Part shown: piece after piece, positions 43,762-53,075 of the stretch
Layout: every line of letters starts with the position of its first letter
Numbering within the stretch: the stretch's first letter is position 1
Source: Micromonospora sp. WMMD1155
GTDB lineage: Bacteria > Actinomycetota > Actinomycetes > Mycobacteriales > Micromonosporaceae
Direction: 5' to 3'
DNA: 64,000 nt
NCBI RefSeq assembly: GCF_029581275.1
Contig: NZ_CP120742.1
Location: 1,586,501-1,650,500, forward strand
The notes under the pieces: generated by a model
Told to the model about the DNA's origin: nothing
Seen by the model: the letters and a program-made list of their open reading frames with translations, nothing else
Databases searched by the model: none
Translations under genes and position numbers: made by a program

Positions 43762-44232
43762 ATGCCATCGCCCGCGATCACCGCCCTGGACGCCGCCCGA
43801 CTGCCGTATCGGCTGGTCAGCCACGGTGAGGTCGGCAGCCTCGCGGAAGCCGCCGCCGCTCAGGGCGTGGCCGTCTCCGACGTGGTCAAGACGATCGTGG
43901 TCCGTCGGGGTGCGGATGATCACCTGTTCGTGCTCACCCCCGGCGACCGGGTCATCTCCTGGCCCAAGCTGCGCGCGCTGCTGGGCGTGCAGCGACTCTC
44001 CATGCCCGACGCGGCGGGGGCACGGGCCGCCACCGGTTACGAACGCGGCACCATCACCCCGTTCGGCGCGAGCACGGCCTGGCCGGTGATCGCCGACGAG
44101 CGGCTGCGCGGCCGGGAGATCAGTCTGGGGGCCGGCGTTCGTGGTCTCGCCGTCGCGGTCGACGCCGACGCCGCCATCGCCGCGCTCGACGCCACCGTGG
44201 CCGACGTGACCGACCCGCAGCCCGCCCGCTGA
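43762..44232 (+). CDS. YbaK/EbsC-family aminoacyl-tRNA deacylase
   Basis: A 156-residue single-domain protein of the Cys-tRNA(Pro) deacylase family. The pattern SHGEVGSLAEAAAAQGVAVSDVVKTIVVRRG includes the conserved catalytic Lys of the VVKT motif, and the C-terminal SLGAGVRGLAV matches the family's G-rich turn. It edits mischarged tRNA or acts on related aminoacyl substrates. ATG at 43762 is chosen because the protein begins with the canonical first strand. Monocistronic; convergent with the BfaA gene only through its upstream region. Confidence 0.88.
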   Translation: MPSPAITALDAARLPYRLVSHGEVGSLAEAAAAQGVAVSDVVKTIVVRRGADDHLFVLTPGDRVISWPKLRALLGVQRLSMPDAAGARAATGYERGTITPFGASTAWPVIADERLRGREISLGAGVRGLAVAVDADAAIAALDATVADVTDPQPAR

Positions 44233-44290
44233 GCGCTGCCGTCGCCGCCGGACTGGCTCCGGCGCGCCGCCGTGGGCGAGGATGGCGCCT

Positions 44291-44992
44291 ATGTCCGCGC
44301 CCCAGGAACGCCCCGAACCCGCCGGCACCGTCTACGGCGGGCGACCGGCACCCCGCCCCGGGCCGCTGTCCGATCCGCTGCTGCGGGTCGCGGTGGCGGT
44401 CGGGGTCGTCGGCGCGCTCCTGGGGGTGCTCTTCGCGACCGGGCTGTTCGACGGGGACGACGAGCAGCAGGTTCCGGCGGCGGTCGGCACGCCGTCCATC
44501 CCGGCGGAGCCGACCGAACCGGCAGCCGAGCCGAGCCCGACCGAGCCGACCGAGCCGTCACCGACCACCCCGGCCGGGCCGCCCACCGGGCCGAGGGTGC
44601 TCCGGGTCGCCTCCGGGCTCTGCCTCGGGCTGGACGGCGACGGCAAGGAGGCCGAGGCGCAGGTGGCCGGGTGCAGTGGCGGCCCGGAACAGCAGTGGGT
44701 GGTCAACCCGATCGGCGCGGACGTGGTGACGCTCACCAACGCCGCCCACGGGCAGTGCCTCGACGTCGAGGGCGGCAGCCGGGACGACGGCGCGAAGATC
44801 CTGCAGTACCCCTGCCACGGCGAGGCCAACCAGCAGTGGCGGCTCGCCGCGACCGGCACCGGCCCGGTGCTGCTGGTCGCGGTGCACAGCGGCCGGTGCG
44901 CGCAGGCCGACGACGACGGCGTCGAGGCGGGCGACGAGGTGCGGCAGCGGTCCTGCGACGGCCGACCGGCCCAGCAGTGGACCCTGGGCTGA
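44291..44992 (+). CDS. Membrane-anchored ricin B-type lectin protein
   Basis: A 233-residue protein with a Pro-rich cytoplasmic N-terminus, one membrane helix (residues ~30-50, LLRVAVAVGVVGALLGVLFATGLF), a Pro/Glu/Thr-rich linker and a C-terminal beta-trefoil lectin domain. The trefoil has the CLGLDGDG, CLDVEGGS and CAQADDDG repeats with QQWVV, QQWRL and QQWTL endings (QxW motif). It would present a carbohydrate-binding domain outside the membrane. The start at 44291 is preferred over 44282 for ribosome-binding-site spacing; the three added residues matter little. Confidence 0.85.
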   Translation: MSAPQERPEPAGTVYGGRPAPRPGPLSDPLLRVAVAVGVVGALLGVLFATGLFDGDDEQQVPAAVGTPSIPAEPTEPAAEPSPTEPTEPSPTTPAGPPTGPRVLRVASGLCLGLDGDGKEAEAQVAGCSGGPEQQWVVNPIGADVVTLTNAAHGQCLDVEGGSRDDGAKILQYPCHGEANQQWRLAATGTGPVLLVAVHSGRCAQADDDGVEAGDEVRQRSCDGRPAQQWTLG

Positions 44993-45002
44993 CGGCCCGG
45001 CC

Positions 45003-46361
45003 TCAGCCCCGGAAGCTCCACGCCCTGGGCGCGGTCGCGGCCGCGAGCACGGCCTCCGAGACCGGACGGCCGGGTCGCCGACGCAGCAGCAACGACAGTC
45101 CGGCCGCGCCGATCGACAGCGCGCCCGCCACGTACCAGGCCATCGCGTAGTCGCCGAGCCGATCCCGGACCAGTCCCGCGCCGGTCGCGGCGAGCGCCGC
45201 GCCGAACTGGTGCGCGGCGAACACCCACCCGAACACCACCGCTCCGGCCCCGCCGAAGTACTCCCGGCACAACGCCACGGTCGGCGGCACGGTGGCCACC
45301 CAGTCCAACCCGTAGAAGACGATGAAGACCAGCATGCTCGGCTGGGCGGTGCCGGTGAACAGGCTCGGCAACACCAGCAGGGACAGCCCGCGCAGCGCGT
45401 AGTACATGCCGAGCAGCAACCGGCTGTCCACCCGGTCGGTCAGCCAGCCGGAGGCGATGGTGCCGACGATGTCGAAGAGCCCCACCAGGGCGAGCAGCCC
45501 GGCGGCGGTGGTCTGCGGCATGCCGTGGTCGTGCGCGGCCGGCACGAAGTGCGTACCGACGAGGCCGTTCGTCGTCGCGCCGCAGATCGCGAACCCGCCG
45601 GCCAGCAGCCAGAACGGACGGGTCCGGGCCGCGGTCGCCAACGCGCCGAGGGCCCGGGTGGCCGCGCCGCCGGTCGCCGGTGGCGCCGCGACGACCTCGG
45701 TCGCGCCGTAGGCGGGCAGCCCGAGATCCGCCGGGTGCTCGCGCAGGAACCACACCACCAGGGGTACGACCGCCAGGGCGGCTCCGGCCACCACGAGTGC
45801 CGCCGTCCGCCACCCGTGGTCGCGTACCAGGATGGCGATCAGTGGCAGGAACACCAGCTGCCCGGCGGCCCCGCCGGCGGTCAGCACCCCGGTGACCAGG
45901 CCCCTTCGGTGGACGAACCAGCGCCCGGTGACGGTGGCCACGAACGCCAGCGCCATCGAGCCGGTGCCCAGCCCGACCAGCACTCCCCAGCAGAGCAGGA
46001 GCTGCCAGCTCGCGTTCATGAAGACGGTCAGCCCGCTGCCGGCGGCGACCAGCAGCAGCGCCGCGGAGACCACCCGGCGGATGCCGAAGCGGTCCATCAG
46101 GGCGGCGGCGAACGGCGCGGTCAACCCGTAGAGCAGCAGGTTGACCGAGACGGCCGCGGAGATCGTGGCCAGTGGCCACCCGAACTCCTCGTGCAGGGGG
46201 TGCAGCAGCACCGAGGGTGTGGCGCGGAAACCGGCCGCGCCGACCAGCGCCACGAAGGCGGCGGCGGCGACCAGCCAGGCGGGGTGCAGACGGCGGTACG
46301 TGGTCACCGGACCAGTCTGTGCGCGCCCCACCGCGGCGACGAGTGGCCGGAAAGCCATCAT
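45003..46361 (-). CDS. MFS transporter
   Basis: A 452-residue MFS protein with 12 hydrophobic segments. The first cytoplasmic loop has DRFGIRRVVSAALLL, and the symmetric half has WLTDRVDSRLLLG. Similar transporters carry oxalate/formate-type or small organic substrates, but the residues do not identify one. The start is uncertain: ATG codons at 46361 and 46358, or GTG at 46307, are all possible, and none has a clear ribosome-binding site. Divergent from the GlxA-type regulator, which probably controls it. Confidence 0.88.
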   Translation of the reverse strand: MMAFRPLVAAVGRAQTGPVTTYRRLHPAWLVAAAAFVALVGAAGFRATPSVLLHPLHEEFGWPLATISAAVSVNLLLYGLTAPFAAALMDRFGIRRVVSAALLLVAAGSGLTVFMNASWQLLLCWGVLVGLGTGSMALAFVATVTGRWFVHRRGLVTGVLTAGGAAGQLVFLPLIAILVRDHGWRTAALVVAGAALAVVPLVVWFLREHPADLGLPAYGATEVVAAPPATGGAATRALGALATAARTRPFWLLAGGFAICGATTNGLVGTHFVPAAHDHGMPQTTAAGLLALVGLFDIVGTIASGWLTDRVDSRLLLGMYYALRGLSLLVLPSLFTGTAQPSMLVFIVFYGLDWVATVPPTVALCREYFGGAGAVVFGWVFAAHQFGAALAATGAGLVRDRLGDYAMAWYVAGALSIGAAGLSLLLRRRPGRPVSEAVLAAATAPRAWSFRG

Positions 46362-46365
46362 GCGC

Positions 46366-46371
46366 AATAAT
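46366..46371 (+). promoter_or_regulatory. Candidate -10 box of a leaderless transcript
   Basis: AATAAT followed by six bases and then ATG of the GlxA-type regulator at 46378, the spacing expected of leaderless actinobacterial mRNAs. No ribosome-binding site is visible, which fits. Confidence 0.45.
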
Positions 46372-46377
46372 CGGGCC

Positions 46378-47367
46378 ATGACCGTTCGCCCGCACCGGAT
46401 CGCCGTACTCGCCCTGGACCAGGTCGTCGGCCTGGACCTCGGGACCCCGTCCCAGGTCTTCAGCACCGCCCGGGCCGCCGACCAGACGCACTTCTACGAC
46501 GTGCGGGTGTGCACCCCGGGCGGGCGGCCGGTCCGCAGCACCGCCGGCTTCCAGGTGGTCCCCGACCACGGCCTGGAGCTGCTCGACACCGCCGACACGG
46601 TGATCGTGCCGGGCATCCAGGCCGGTAACGCGTTGACAGCGGGCATCATCGAGCCGGAGGTGACCGAGGCGCTGCGCGCGGCGCACGAGCGGCGTGTCCG
46701 GATCGTGTCGATCTGCACGGGAGCGTTCGTGCTCGCCGCCGCCGGGCTGCTCGACGGTCGTCGGGCGACGACCCACTGGGCGTACGCCGAGCGGTTCCGC
46801 CGCCTGCACCCCCGGGTGGACCTCGACCCCGGTGTGCTGTTCATCGCCGACGGTCCGGTGCTCACCTCGGCCGGGGTCGCCGCCGGGATCGACCTCTGCC
46901 TGCACGTCATCCGCCTCGACCACGGCAGCGAGGTGGCCAACCGGGCGGCCCGTCGCTGCGTGATGCCACCGTGGCGGGACGGCGGCCAGGCGCAGTACAT
47001 CGAGCGGCCGGTGCCGAAGGCCACCGACACCAGCACCGCCGGCGTCCGGGAATGGGCGCGGCAGCGACTGCACGAGCCGATCGCCCTGCGAGACCTGGCC
47101 GGGCAGGCGCGGATGAGCGTGCGCACCTTCACCCGGCGCTTCCGGTCGGAGACCGGCCTGAGCCCCGCGCAGTGGCTGCTGCAACAACGCACCGACCACG
47201 CGAGACTGCTGCTGGAGACGACCGACCTCACCGTCGACCAGATCGCCCACCGCTGCGGCTTCGGCACCACCGCCGCCCTGCGCCAGCAACTGCACCACCG
47301 CATCGGCGTCGCGCCGTCGACCTACCGGCGCACCTTCCACCCACGCCCCGAGCTGATCGACACCTGA
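46378..47367 (+). CDS. GlxA/FtrA-family regulator (DJ-1/PfpI + AraC)
   Basis: A 329-residue regulator. Residues ~5-185 form a class I glutamine amidotransferase-like (DJ-1/PfpI) domain with the nucleophile elbow IVSICTGAFVLAAAGLL, though regulators of this kind usually lack enzyme activity. The C-terminal ~100 residues form two AraC HTHs (LAGQARMSVRTFTRRFRSETG and TVDQIAHRCGFGTTAALRQQLHHRIG). It is divergent from an MFS transporter 16 bp away, a frequent arrangement in which the regulator controls the transporter. Confidence 0.92.
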   Translation: MTVRPHRIAVLALDQVVGLDLGTPSQVFSTARAADQTHFYDVRVCTPGGRPVRSTAGFQVVPDHGLELLDTADTVIVPGIQAGNALTAGIIEPEVTEALRAAHERRVRIVSICTGAFVLAAAGLLDGRRATTHWAYAERFRRLHPRVDLDPGVLFIADGPVLTSAGVAAGIDLCLHVIRLDHGSEVANRAARRCVMPPWRDGGQAQYIERPVPKATDTSTAGVREWARQRLHEPIALRDLAGQARMSVRTFTRRFRSETGLSPAQWLLQQRTDHARLLLETTDLTVDQIAHRCGFGTTAALRQQLHHRIGVAPSTYRRTFHPRPELIDT

Positions 47368-47674
47368 GCCGAGCCCTGCCGCCAAACCACCGGCGCAGCC
47401 GCTCACCACCACCAGCAGCCGCCCACCGCCGCTGCGTCCGACCGCACCACCCCACCGCACGACCGGCCACGCCGCCCCCGCCGATGCTGCTGGCATCGGC
47501 GCGGCAGCGGGCATCGCAGCGATGAGCGATACCCCGGGGCCGCCCGCTCCGCCGGACGACGAGCCCGACCGGTCGACCCAGAGGCTGAAGCCGCCACACG
47601 CAGGAGCCGCCCACATGCCGGAGCCGCCCAAGGGCCGGGCCACCCACCGGCCGGGGCCGAACATGGCCGAGCGC
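47368..47674. other. 307-bp intergenic stretch without a supported gene
   Basis: Rich in CCG/CCA triplets and low-complexity (Pro/His/Arg-like in every frame). No start with ribosome-binding site, domain or RNA gene is seen. It separates the GlxA gene from the convergent DinB-like gene. Confidence 0.5.
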
Positions 47675-48142
47675 TCAGGCGCGGAGCATCTGGAGTTGGG
47701 CCTGATGTTTGGGCAGGTGGACCCGGGTGTGCAGGTCCAGGGTGCGGGACCACGGCAGCGACTCGTCCACGATCAGGTCGAAGCCCTCACGCAGGTGCGT
47801 CTCGACCGGCGTCTCCGCCGCCAGGCCAAGCTGGTCGACCAGCCCGCACAACCGTTCGCTGGTGCCGTGCAGCAGCGCGGTGAGGCCCCGCAGACCGCCC
47901 TGCTCGGCGGCCAACGCGTCGAGCTGCGGGCGGTGCACGTCCTCCTCCATCTCGTAGTACGCGAACGGCGACCCGGCCAGCAGCGCCTCGGTGGCCTGGA
48001 TCATCAGCTCGTCGTTGGCGACCAGGTGGGCGACGATCTGCTCGGCACTGAGCTGCCCCTCCGGCGCCGGACCGAAACCGCCGGCGTCCACCTCGGCGAG
48101 CAGCGCCCCGTAGGCCCGCCGCAACCCTCCGCTCTCCGCCAT
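47675..48142 (-). CDS. DinB-like / maleylpyruvate-isomerase-type protein
   Basis: A 155-residue helical protein with four predicted long helices (LRRAYGALLAEVDAG, SAEQIVAHLVANDELMIQATEALLAG, LTALLHGTSERLCGLVDQL, and LHTRVHLPKHQAQLQML). The HL...H...H spacing is typical of DinB/mycothiol-dependent proteins that bind a metal with three histidines. Function in thiol or detoxification chemistry is inferred. Start at 48142 (MAESGG). Confidence 0.65.
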   Translation of the reverse strand: MAESGGLRRAYGALLAEVDAGGFGPAPEGQLSAEQIVAHLVANDELMIQATEALLAGSPFAYYEMEEDVHRPQLDALAAEQGGLRGLTALLHGTSERLCGLVDQLGLAAETPVETHLREGFDLIVDESLPWSRTLDLHTRVHLPKHQAQLQMLRA

Positions 48143-48170
48143 GCCCCCAGTCAACCCGCAACGCGGGACG

Positions 48171-50123
48171 TTAGCGGCGGGATTGGCGGGAGCGGAGGTA
48201 GTCGGAAACCACGTACTCGCCGAGGTCGTCGGTGTCCGGCGTGAACATGCGGCCCCGGCTGCGGCGGGCCACCGCGTCGACGAAGCGCCGCAGACCCGGG
48301 TCGTCGCCGAGCATGAACAGGTTGAGCGTGGCGCCGGACCGACTCAGCCGGTCCACCTCACGGACCGTCGCCTCGATCGTCTCCGGGAGCGTCGGCCAGT
48401 GGAACAGCGCCTCCCCGTCGTCCGGGTCCAGGTGCGCGGTGGGCTCCCCGTCGGTGACCACCAGCACCACCGGCTCGGCGTCCGGGTGCCGGCGCAGGTG
48501 TCGACCCGCCAACCGCAGCGCGTGCTGGAGGTTGGTGCCCTGCTCCAGGTCCGGCTCGACGGCGGCCAGCTCCTGCTGGGTGAGCGTCATGGCCTCCCGG
48601 CCGAAACCCACGATCTGCAGGGCGTCCTGCGGGAAACGCGTCTCCATCAGGTGCGCCAGCGCCAACGCCGTCTGCTTCATCGGCCCCCAACGACCCTGCG
48701 AGATCATCGAGTACGACAGGTCGACGCAGAGCACCACCGCCGCCGAGGCCCGCTTCTCGGTCTCCACCACCTCGAAGTCGTCCACAGCGAGCTGCACGGG
48801 GACAGTGGGCCCGGCCCGACGGACCGCCCGGGTCAACGTCCGGACCACGTCCAACGGCTGCTCGTCGCCATACTCCCAAGGTCTCGATCCGCCGCTGACC
48901 TCGCCGGCGGCTCCTGCGGAGCGCAGGTCGTGCTGGCCGCGTGGCCCGGCGGTCAGGTCCGCGAAGACCCGGCGCAGCGCCGTCCCGCCGAGCCGGCGCA
49001 ACGCCTTCGGGCTCAGGGTGAGGCCGTCCGCGTCCCGGCTCACCCAACCCTGCCGGCGTAGCTCCCGCTCCAGGTCGCGCAGCCGGCGGACGTCGTCGGC
49101 CGCGTCCCGTCCCAGGGTGCGGGCCACCGCTTCGACGTCCACGTCGTCCAGGGTCGCTCCCGGGTGTTCCTGGTCGAGCTGGTCCAGCAGGTCGTCCAGC
49201 TCACCGATCTCGCCCAGGGCTCCGGCCGCGTCGGCGTAGTCCAGCTGCTGCTCGCCGCGGACCCGCTCACCGCGCCCCCACCGTAGATCCGGGCGCAGCG
49301 CCCGCAGGTTCGCGTCGAGTGCGGACAACTCCCCCGCGAGGCGGTCACCGAGCGACTGCTGCATCAGACCGGCCAGCTCGGCGCGCTGCCGGTCGGACAG
49401 CGAGTTCATCAACCGCTCACCGGCCGCCGAGCGGCGGGCCAGCACGTCGATCAACTCGTCGACCGTCTCCGGCTTCTCCGGGAAGAAGTCGCCGTGTCGC
49501 CGCATGAACTCGGCGAACGCGTCGGTGGTGTCCTCCGCGCGAGCATGCCGGGCCAGCAGGTCGTTCAGGTCGCCCATCATCTCGGCGAGCCGTTGCTGGG
49601 CGGCCGGGTCGGCGGACGCCCGCACGGCGTCGCGCAGCCCGGCGAAACGCTGACCGAGCACGTCGTCGCGGAGTTGATCGAGAATCTGCTGGTACGAGCG
49701 GCGGGCGTCGTCGCTGGCCCACTGGTAGCCGGACAGCTCCTCCACGGCGCGCGCCGTCGAGCGGGGCAGGTTGTCCAGCACCGACTCGGCGAACCGCGCG
49801 CCGTCGTCGTCGCGGCCCCGCAGCTCGTCCCGCTCGGCGGCGAGGGCCTGGTCGAGCAGGGCCTGCGCCCTGGTCACCGCGCCGTCCAGGTCACCGCGAC
49901 GAAGCGCCTCCCGGCGCAGCCGCCGGGCCCGGGCGGCCAGGTCGTCCAACCCACCTCGCCCCTTGGGGCCACGGCGCAGCAGATCGCGCAACGCCTCCCG
50001 GAGGCTGCCGCCGGCCAGCACCTCGGCGCCGACCGCGTCCACCGCCTCCCGCACGTCGTACGGGGGTGCCAGCGGGTCGGGCCCGCCGGTCCACTGCCCG
50101 TACCGGAACCGGTTGCCGGCCAC
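48171..50123 (-). CDS. VWA domain protein, partner of the MoxR ATPase
   Basis: A 650-residue protein. The N-terminal ~460 residues are charged, mostly helical and without a known motif. The C-terminal von Willebrand A domain has the MIDAS motif DLSYS (VVLCVDLSYSMIS), the conserved Thr of EQGTNLQHAL and VVTDGEP. Acting beside MoxR-type ATPases, VWA proteins are thought to bring substrates for metal insertion or remodelling. Separated by 2 bp from the ATPase upstream, so translation is coupled. GTG start at 50123. Confidence 0.85.
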   Translation of the reverse strand: MAGNRFRYGQWTGGPDPLAPPYDVREAVDAVGAEVLAGGSLREALRDLLRRGPKGRGGLDDLAARARRLRREALRRGDLDGAVTRAQALLDQALAAERDELRGRDDDGARFAESVLDNLPRSTARAVEELSGYQWASDDARRSYQQILDQLRDDVLGQRFAGLRDAVRASADPAAQQRLAEMMGDLNDLLARHARAEDTTDAFAEFMRRHGDFFPEKPETVDELIDVLARRSAAGERLMNSLSDRQRAELAGLMQQSLGDRLAGELSALDANLRALRPDLRWGRGERVRGEQQLDYADAAGALGEIGELDDLLDQLDQEHPGATLDDVDVEAVARTLGRDAADDVRRLRDLERELRRQGWVSRDADGLTLSPKALRRLGGTALRRVFADLTAGPRGQHDLRSAGAAGEVSGGSRPWEYGDEQPLDVVRTLTRAVRRAGPTVPVQLAVDDFEVVETEKRASAAVVLCVDLSYSMISQGRWGPMKQTALALAHLMETRFPQDALQIVGFGREAMTLTQQELAAVEPDLEQGTNLQHALRLAGRHLRRHPDAEPVVLVVTDGEPTAHLDPDDGEALFHWPTLPETIEATVREVDRLSRSGATLNLFMLGDDPGLRRFVDAVARRSRGRMFTPDTDDLGEYVVSDYLRSRQSRR

Positions 50124-50125
50124 GG

Positions 50126-51577
50126 TCAGCCCCGGCCGCCGTAGACGGTGCGCCCGGAGTCGGTGACGTCCTTGCCGAGCCGGCGGGTCAGGTGCAGCCC
50201 TTCCAGCACGAACTCGACGGCAGCCGCCGCCTCCTCCGGGGTGGGCGCGTCACCCAGGCCGAGCCGGTCCAGGACCTTCGCCAGACCGGGCACGGTGCCG
50301 ACCTGCCGCAGCAACTCGGCGGCGCTGACCAACTCGCCGGTCTCGATCGCCGCGCCGTCATCGACGAGCGCCGTGAAACCGGACAGGTCCAAGCCGGACA
50401 GGTGCGCCCGGAACGTCTCGGCGGTCGCGGTACGCAGCAGGTGCGCGAGGATCTCGATCTCCCGCCCCTCCTCCCCGCTCTCGAACTCCACCTTGCCGCG
50501 CAGGGTGCTGGTCACCGACACCGCGTCGCCGACCCGGGCCACCGCCGCCTCGGGGCGATCCTCCTGGTCACCGGCGGCGGCGAGCAGGCCGGAGCGGCGC
50601 AACGCGGCACCGGCGACGGTCTCGGCGGCGGCGATGGCGAACCGGGCGGAGACGCCGGAGCGCGGGTCCACCGACGGCGACTCCCGTACCGCGCGGGCGA
50701 AGCGCGCCAGGACCTCCAGCACGTGCTCCGGCACGTCGGCGACCAGGTCGGCCTCCTGACGGATCAGTGCCAGCTCGAGGGCCAGGTCGACCGGGTAGTG
50801 GGTACGGATCTCCGCGCCGAACCGGTCCTTGAGCGGAGTGATGATCCGGCCCCGGTTGGTGTAGTCCTCCGGGTTCGCGCTGGCGACCAGGAGCAGGTCC
50901 AGCGGAAGCCGCAACTGGTAGCCGCGGACCTGGATGTCCCGCTCCTCCAGCACGTTGAGCAGGGCGACCTGAATCCGTTCGGCCAGGTCGGGCAGCTCGT
51001 TGACGGCGAAGATGCCCCGGTTGGTGCGAGGCACCAACCCGAAGTGGATCGTCTCCGGGTCGCCGAGGGTGCGACCCTGCGCGATCCGGATCGGGTCGAC
51101 GTCGCCGATCAGGTCGCCGACGCTGGTGTCCGGGGTGGCGAGCTTCTCGCCGTAGCGCATCGAGCGGTGCAGCCAACCGACCGGCAGCTCGTCGCCGGCC
51201 TCGGCGACCCGGGCACGGGACGCCGGCGTGAGCGGGTGCATCGGGTGCTCGTTGAGCACCGAGCCGGGGATGACCGGGGTCCACTCGTCGAGGAGCGCGC
51301 CGAGCGAGCGGATCAGTCGGGTCTTGCCCTGGCCGCGCTCGCCGAGCAGCACCATGTCGTGCCCGGCGAGCAGGGCCCGCTCGACCTCGGGCAGCACGCT
51401 GTCGTCGTAGCCGACGATGCCGGGGAAACGAACCTCGCCGGAGCGCATCCGGGCGAGCAGATTGTCACGGAGTTCCTGCTTGACGGTGCGGTACTGGTGA
51501 CCGGCCGCCCGCAGCGCGCCGAGCGTGCCGGGCAGGTCGGCCGGTGGAACCGGGTTTACCGGGTTAGGCGCAGTCAC
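50126..51577 (-). CDS. MoxR/magnesium-chelatase-type AAA+ ATPase
   Basis: A 483-residue AAA+ protein. Walker A GERGQGKT lies near residue 90, Walker B is GIFAVNELPDL, and the sensor-like VASANPEDYTNRGRIITPLKDRFGAEIRTHYP region is typical of MoxR/ChlI subunits. Expected to work with the VWA protein as a chaperone-like pair. GTG at 51577 (VTAPNP) is preferred; the frame has another GTG nine bases upstream. Divergent from fxsC, with ~217 bp between the starts. Confidence 0.88.
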   Translation of the reverse strand: MTAPNPVNPVPPADLPGTLGALRAAGHQYRTVKQELRDNLLARMRSGEVRFPGIVGYDDSVLPEVERALLAGHDMVLLGERGQGKTRLIRSLGALLDEWTPVIPGSVLNEHPMHPLTPASRARVAEAGDELPVGWLHRSMRYGEKLATPDTSVGDLIGDVDPIRIAQGRTLGDPETIHFGLVPRTNRGIFAVNELPDLAERIQVALLNVLEERDIQVRGYQLRLPLDLLLVASANPEDYTNRGRIITPLKDRFGAEIRTHYPVDLALELALIRQEADLVADVPEHVLEVLARFARAVRESPSVDPRSGVSARFAIAAAETVAGAALRRSGLLAAAGDQEDRPEAAVARVGDAVSVTSTLRGKVEFESGEEGREIEILAHLLRTATAETFRAHLSGLDLSGFTALVDDGAAIETGELVSAAELLRQVGTVPGLAKVLDRLGLGDAPTPEEAAAAVEFVLEGLHLTRRLGKDVTDSGRTVYGGRG

Positions 51578-51794
51578 CCGCCCCACGCTAGCTCACGCCG
51601 GAGTCGACCCACGCCAATACGGAAAGTGATATCCGAGACGCCCTCTGGATGCGCCGATCGGCGGGCTGTGGCACGTGGTCTCCGCCCCTATACTCACGGT
51701 TAGCTCCGCCGCTACGGCCGCCGCACAATGGTCGTGACCGACGGGGTCACGGCCCGGCCATCCGATGGTCAACCTCTCCCGGCGCGGAGGTGCG

Positions 51795-53075
51795 GTGCTG
51801 TACTTCTTCCTCAGTTACGCGAGGGGCGACGAGGACGCACTGGTCCAACGTCTTTACGAGGACCTCAGCGCAGAGGTACGGCTGATCGCGGGTCTACCCC
51901 GCGACGAGCGGGTCGGTTTCGTGGATCGGACCATCCTCCTGGGCGAGCGATGGCCGCAGCGGCTGGTCGAGGCGCTGAGCACGTGCCGGTCCTTCCTCGC
52001 CCTGATGACCCCGAGGTATTTCCAGAGCGAGGCCTGCGGCCAGGAATGGCAGATCTTCGCCGACCGCACTGCCCGCTTCGACCAGCAGAACGGCGTGGAC
52101 AGCTCGCTCCTCAAACCGCTGATGTGGATTCCGGCCCGACCCGGCCGCATCCATCCGGTCGCGTCCCCGTTGCAATACTCCTCCCACAGCCTCGGCGACC
52201 TCTATCAGCGGCTGGGAGTCCGGCAGTTGATGCGGCTCCAGCGGCACAGCGACGACTACCGCACGTTCCTCTTCGAGCTGGCCAACCAGATCGTGTCCAG
52301 CGTGGAGGAGCATCCGCTGCCGGACGTCCAACGCTCCATCGATCTCCGGTCCGTCGTCAGCGCCTTCCACCGCCCCGCGGGTGCCGGGCAACTCACCGCG
52401 GACGTCGACCAGTTCGCACCGATGCTGGTCCACTTCATCGTGGCGGCTTCACACCGGGACGAGATGAGCACGGTACGCCAACACGTGAACACCTACGGCG
52501 ACCGCGCATTGGCATGGGCGCCGTACGGACCGCCGTTCCCCGACCCGGTCGTCGACTACGCGCGTGAGATCGCCGCCGACCACAGCTATCGGTCGACGGT
52601 CGTGGACCTGACCGAGCTGGCCCGCCGCGCCGAGCAGGCGGCCCGTTACAACCAGATCATGGTGCTGATCGTCGATGCCTGGCTGACCCGCCTGCCCGAG
52701 CAGCGGCAGTCGCTGACCGCCCATGCCGCGGCCGCCCTGCGCGACGGTGGCACCACGGCGGTGCTGATCCCGAGCAGTCGTGACGACACCGAGACCCGAG
52801 AGCACTGGCAGTCGCTGTCCCGCGCCTGTCGGGAGATCTTCGACGAGTTGGCCTCGGACGACGAGCTGTACCGATCCAACATCCTCACCCACCGCGCCTT
52901 CCAGGAGGAGCTGCCGGAGGTGCTGGAGGTCGCCCGTAACCGGGTGTTCAGCCGAGGAGCGGTGCACCGGCCTCCGGGCCCCGCCACCGACTCCCGACCG
53001 CCACGCATCGACGGGCCCTGGGGGGCGGAAGGCGACGACACCGCAGCGGAGGACGGCCGTGACGACGAGCGCTGA
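51795..53075 (+). CDS. fxsC: FxsC, TIR-like protein of the FxSxx-COOH system
   Basis: A 426-residue protein. Residues 1-~200 form a TIR-like domain opening with LYFFLSYARGDEDALVQRLYEDLSAEVR and carrying FLALMTPRYFQSEACGQEWQIF, a region with a conserved Glu at the place of the TIR catalytic residue. A second ~200-residue region follows (DYAREIAADHSYRSTVVDL, MVLIVDAWLTRLPEQR) that defines the FxsC family of these loci. GTG at 51795 with GGAGG upstream is preferred to ATG 51765, since family members start right at YFFLSYARGD. It overlaps fxsT by 17 bp. Role unknown; named by its constant association with FxSxx precursors. Confidence 0.85.
   Translation: MLYFFLSYARGDEDALVQRLYEDLSAEVRLIAGLPRDERVGFVDRTILLGERWPQRLVEALSTCRSFLALMTPRYFQSEACGQEWQIFADRTARFDQQNGVDSSLLKPLMWIPARPGRIHPVASPLQYSSHSLGDLYQRLGVRQLMRLQRHSDDYRTFLFELANQIVSSVEEHPLPDVQRSIDLRSVVSAFHRPAGAGQLTADVDQFAPMLVHFIVAASHRDEMSTVRQHVNTYGDRALAWAPYGPPFPDPVVDYAREIAADHSYRSTVVDLTELARRAEQAARYNQIMVLIVDAWLTRLPEQRQSLTAHAAAALRDGGTTAVLIPSSRDDTETREHWQSLSRACREIFDELASDDELYRSNILTHRAFQEELPEVLEVARNRVFSRGAVHRPPGPATDSRPPRIDGPWGAEGDDTAAEDGRDDER

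Noticed and set aside
44332..47664. Very long open frame (1110 codons) on the minus strand
   Set aside because: It crosses the lectin, MFS and GlxA genes on both strands and its translation is Arg/Gly/Ala-rich low-complexity; it is a GC-bias shadow.
47522..48244. Possible plus-strand gene starting MSDTPGPPAPP
   Set aside because: After ~50 low-complexity residues it only continues antisense to the DinB-like gene; no ribosome-binding site.
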